In this document: one piece after another, positions 61,865 through 64,000 of the stretch
Layout: every line of letters begins with the position of its first letter
Numbering within the stretch: position 1 is the stretch's first letter
NCBI RefSeq assembly: GCF_028023555.1
Contig: NZ_JAQIOY010000008.1
Span: forward strand, 62,001-126,000
Direction: 5' to 3'
Length of the DNA stretch: 64,000 nucleotides
DNA from: Thalassococcus_A lentus
Lineage (GTDB): Bacteria; Pseudomonadota; Alphaproteobacteria; Rhodobacterales; Rhodobacteraceae
Made by a program: the position numbers and the translations under genes
The notes under the pieces: model-generated
The model's database searches: none
What the model saw: the letters and a program-made list of their open reading frames with translations, nothing else
Told to the model about the DNA's origin: nothing

Positions 61865-63127
61865 ATGAAACTATTTTCGACAACCGGTCTAGGGCTGATC
61901 GCAGCCGTCGGATTTGCCATGCCGGCAGCGGCGGAAACCGAACTGACGATGTATTATCCTATCGCCGTTGGCGGCGCGTTGACCGAAGTGGTTGACGGCA
62001 TCGTCGCAGATTTCGAAGCCGCCAACCCTGACATCAAGGTGAACGCGATTTATTCGGGCAACTACGACGACACGCGTGTACGTGCTCTGTCCGCGATTGC
62101 TTCCGGGGAACCGGCGCAGCTTGCAGTGATGTTTTCAATCGACGCCTATGACTTGATCGAACAGGATCTCATCCTGCCGTTTGAAGAAGTTGCAACTTCA
62201 GATGCCGATATGGCCTGGCTCAACGGCTTTTATCCGGCGCTGATGGCGAATGGTCAGATCGAAGGACAGACATGGGGCATTCCGTTCCAGCGGTCGACGA
62301 TTGTGGCTTACTACAACAAAGACCTGTTCCGCGCGGCGGGCCTTGATCCGGAAGCCCCGCCGACAACGTGGGACGAAATGATCGAGATGGGCAAAGCGCT
62401 CACGAATGATGACACCTATGGCCTGATGATCCCATCCACTGGTTATCCGTATTGGATGTTCCAGGCGCTTGCGATCCAGAACGGCAAAGAGGTGATGTCA
62501 GACGACGGCCTGACCACATATTTCGATGATGAAACTGTTGTTGAGACGCTGGAGTTCTGGCAGTCCCTTTCAACCGAGCATGGCATCATGCCAACCGGTA
62601 CCGTCGAATGGGGCACGTTGCGTCAGGCTTTCCTTGAAGGTCAAACAGCAATGATGTGGCACTCCACAGGCAATCTGACAGCTGTCAAAAACAACGCCAG
62701 CTTTGATTTCGGTGTGGCCGAGCTTCCGGGCAATGTACGCCTTGGATCACCAACAGGTGGCGGCAACTTCTACCTGTTCAAGGACACGACCGAAGAAGAA
62801 CGCGCCGCCGCGCTGAAGCTTATGCAGTTCATGACGGCCCCCGACCAGGCGGCAGCTTGGTCTATTGGTACTGGGTACATGGGTGTGTCGCCTGCAGCGT
62901 ATGAAACCGAAGCGCTTCAAGCCTATGTCGCAGAGTTCCCACCTGCACTGGTGGCACGCAACCAGCTGGAAAACGCCGTAGCTGAATTCTCTACGTTTGA
63001 GACAGCGCGGGTGCGTGATGGCCTGAACAACGCGATTCAATCCGCGCTGACCGGCGCCAAGGAACCAGCCGAAGCACTGGCAGAAGCACAGGCTGCGGCT
63101 GAGCGCTTGCTCAAAGACTACCAATAA
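61865..63127 (+). CDS. ABC importer substrate-binding protein (UgpB-like)
   Basis: This is a 420-residue periplasmic protein with signal peptide (STTGLGLIAAVGFAMPAAA). The mature protein has the UgpB-like start ELTMYYPIAVGGALTEVVDGI and GNYDDTRVRAL, VAYYNKDLFRAAGLDPEAPPTTW and MQFMTAPDQAAAWS, consistent with sn-glycerol-3-phosphate or sugar-phosphate receptors. The exact ligand is unproven. Start follows AGGGAGAG. A strong hairpin follows before the permease gene. Confidence 0.9.
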   Translation: MKLFSTTGLGLIAAVGFAMPAAAETELTMYYPIAVGGALTEVVDGIVADFEAANPDIKVNAIYSGNYDDTRVRALSAIASGEPAQLAVMFSIDAYDLIEQDLILPFEEVATSDADMAWLNGFYPALMANGQIEGQTWGIPFQRSTIVAYYNKDLFRAAGLDPEAPPTTWDEMIEMGKALTNDDTYGLMIPSTGYPYWMFQALAIQNGKEVMSDDGLTTYFDDETVVETLEFWQSLSTEHGIMPTGTVEWGTLRQAFLEGQTAMMWHSTGNLTAVKNNASFDFGVAELPGNVRLGSPTGGGNFYLFKDTTEEERAAALKLMQFMTAPDQAAAWSIGTGYMGVSPAAYETEALQAYVAEFPPALVARNQLENAVAEFSTFETARVRDGLNNAIQSALTGAKEPAEALAEAQAAAERLLKDYQ

Positions 63128-63136
63128 CGTCTTGGC

Positions 63137-63170
63137 CGGGCCGGTGCTGCACGCATCGGCCCGACTTTTT
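63137..63170 (+). terminator. terminator-like hairpin within the ABC operon
   Basis: An 11-bp stem (63137-63147 with 63153-63163, one G-T pair) with loop TGCAC is followed by ACTTTTT between the binding-protein and permease genes. It may attenuate or stabilise the upstream mRNA so that more binding protein than permease is made. Confidence 0.7.
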
Positions 63171-63189
63171 CAGCGACCGGAGACGCATC

Positions 63190-64000
63190 ATGTCCACACA
63201 TGCCAACCTCGAACGCCGCAGGCAGGCCATATATGGCTGGCTTCTTTTGTCACCGGCGCTGGTTTTGCTCTCTGCTTTTGCATTCTACCCAAGCATCGCG
63301 ACGCTCTGGACCAGCCTGTTTTCGCGCGGCACGCGGCGTAGACCCGTCGAATATGTCGGATTTGAAAACTATTCCGATCTCTTTGCTGATCCCACTTTCT
63401 GGTTGGTGGTCAAAAACAACCTCATGTACGCAGGTGTCACAATCCCGGTTTCCATGGGTATTGCACTGGCGATGGCCCTTTGGGCGAACGGAAAAATCCG
63501 CGCGCGTGGCTTTGTAAGGACCGCTTATTTTACACCAACGGTCCTGCCCATGATCGCGGCGGCCAATCTGTGGCTCTTCTTCTACACCCCGGGCTTGGGC
63601 GTGCTTGACCAAATCGGCAGCGTTTTCGGCCTGCCTTCTGTCAATTGGCTGGGTCAGCCTGAAACCGCACTCTGGGCGATCATTATTGTGACCATATGGA
63701 AAGAGGCAGGGTTCTTCATGATCTTCTACCTCGCTGCGTTGCAAACGATCCCAGAAGAATTGAAAGAAGCCGCTGATATCGAAGGCGCCAGCCGCTGGAC
63801 CTATACCCGTCGTATCGTCTTGCCGCTGTTGATGCCCACCACCTTGTTCATCGCGGTCAATGCGCTGATCAATTCGGTCAAGCTGATCGATCACCTGTTC
63901 ATTCTGACGAAGGGTGGGCCATCGGACGCATCCAAACTGCTGCTCTACTACATCTGGGAAATGGCCTTTGCCTTCTTCGATGCCCCAAGTGCGGCTGCGA
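63190..64000 (+). CDS. ABC importer permease (UgpA-like), 3' end missing
   Basis: The first 270 residues of an inner-membrane permease run off the window. The start MSTHANLERRRQAIYGW is followed by about six membrane segments. The cytoplasmic EAA loop EELKEAADIEGASRWTYTRR contacts the ATPase. Conserved segments such as RTAYFTPTVLPMIAAANLW fit the first permease of the UgpAE/MalFG class. The partner permease is expected beyond position 64000. Confidence 0.9.
   Translation, partial: MSTHANLERRRQAIYGWLLLSPALVLLSAFAFYPSIATLWTSLFSRGTRRRPVEYVGFENYSDLFADPTFWLVVKNNLMYAGVTIPVSMGIALAMALWANGKIRARGFVRTAYFTPTVLPMIAAANLWLFFYTPGLGVLDQIGSVFGLPSVNWLGQPETALWAIIIVTIWKEAGFFMIFYLAALQTIPEELKEAADIEGASRWTYTRRIVLPLLMPTTLFIAVNALINSVKLIDHLFILTKGGPSDASKLLLYYIWEMAFAFFDAPSAAA

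Noticed and set aside
1..64000. CRISPR arrays, insertion sequences, rRNA
   Set aside because: I saw no repeat-spacer pattern, transposase or rRNA in the window.

Overview
The window is chromosomal DNA of an alphaproteobacterium, most likely a marine member of the Rhodobacteraceae (Roseobacter group). Supporting signs are a fused-free cytochrome bc1 operon of Paracoccus/Rhodobacter type (petABC), an RpoH-II sigma factor, CcrM, a complex I NDUFS4-like accessory protein, a DUF1127 protein, a DUF2161 protein and a GroESL operon behind a CIRCE element. Genes are densely packed, with many ATGA or TGATG overlaps. I see no insertion sequence, prophage, CRISPR array or rRNA.

Layout. 1-8.9 kb: the end of a SPOR-domain cell-wall protein, a secreted alpha/beta hydrolase, a DMT exporter, an ABC-2 exporter pair, a YeeE/YedE sulfur-type transporter divergent from an MFS carrier, and prmA. 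8.9-12.7 kb: a DUF1127 protein, the ruvCAB Holliday-junction operon, an unknown protein and a STAS/SEC14-like protein. 12.8-18.4 kb: trpS, a rhomboid that lacks its catalytic residues, a phospholipase D family protein that lacks both HKD histidines and overlaps murJ, and a peptidoglycan amidase. 18.4-25.6 kb: glnD, an LpoA-like lipoprotein divergent from rsmI-yraN-gshB, and a hormone-sensitive-lipase type esterase. 25.6-28.1 kb: a YifB/ComM ATPase and a glutathione transferase with a YHS-like tail.

28.2-32.8 kb is a stress and cofactor block: rpoH-II behind a promoter matching the Rhodobacter RpoE consensus, overlapped by a ChaN-like heme-binding protein gene, then coaBC, dut and a membrane-anchored ThiF/MoeB-type E1 enzyme. 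32.9-36.7 kb holds an M3 oligopeptidase, a TraB/GumN protein and a PD-(D/E)XK-like DUF2161 protein. 36.7-40.9 kb holds groESL, rnhB and ccrM, the last preceded by four GANTC sites. 41-46.4 kb holds a DMT transporter, aroC, and the thiamine uptake operon thiBPQ behind a TPP riboswitch. 46.5-49.3 kb is petABC. 49.4-52.5 kb holds an outer-membrane barrel protein, a glutathione transferase, xerC and a DUF484 protein. 52.6-54.2 kb holds a universal stress protein, a hemerythrin-like protein and a TFIIB-type zinc-ribbon protein behind an FNR-type box placed for class II activation. 54.1-57.5 kb holds a 24-residue lipoprotein, two secreted unknowns and uvrB with a likely SOS box. 57.8-58.7 kb holds the complex I NDUFS4-like gene, a GNAT gene and tRNA-Arg(TCT). 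58.9-64 kb holds a HAD-IIA phosphatase divergent from a DeoR/GlpR regulator and an ABC importer of the sugar / glycerol-3-phosphate type; the last permease runs off the window.

Most genes are ordinary housekeeping genes. The points that repay a second look are regulatory (three FNR-like boxes, an RpoE-type promoter, the GANTC cluster before ccrM, the operator layout before the DeoR gene) and a set of altered proteins (pseudo-rhomboid, pseudo-PLD, glutathione transferase with a cysteine-rich tail, membrane-bound E1-like enzyme, mini-lipoprotein). I did not find a convincing wholly new multi-gene system. The Usp-hemerythrin-zinc-ribbon module under FNR-type control is the nearest candidate.
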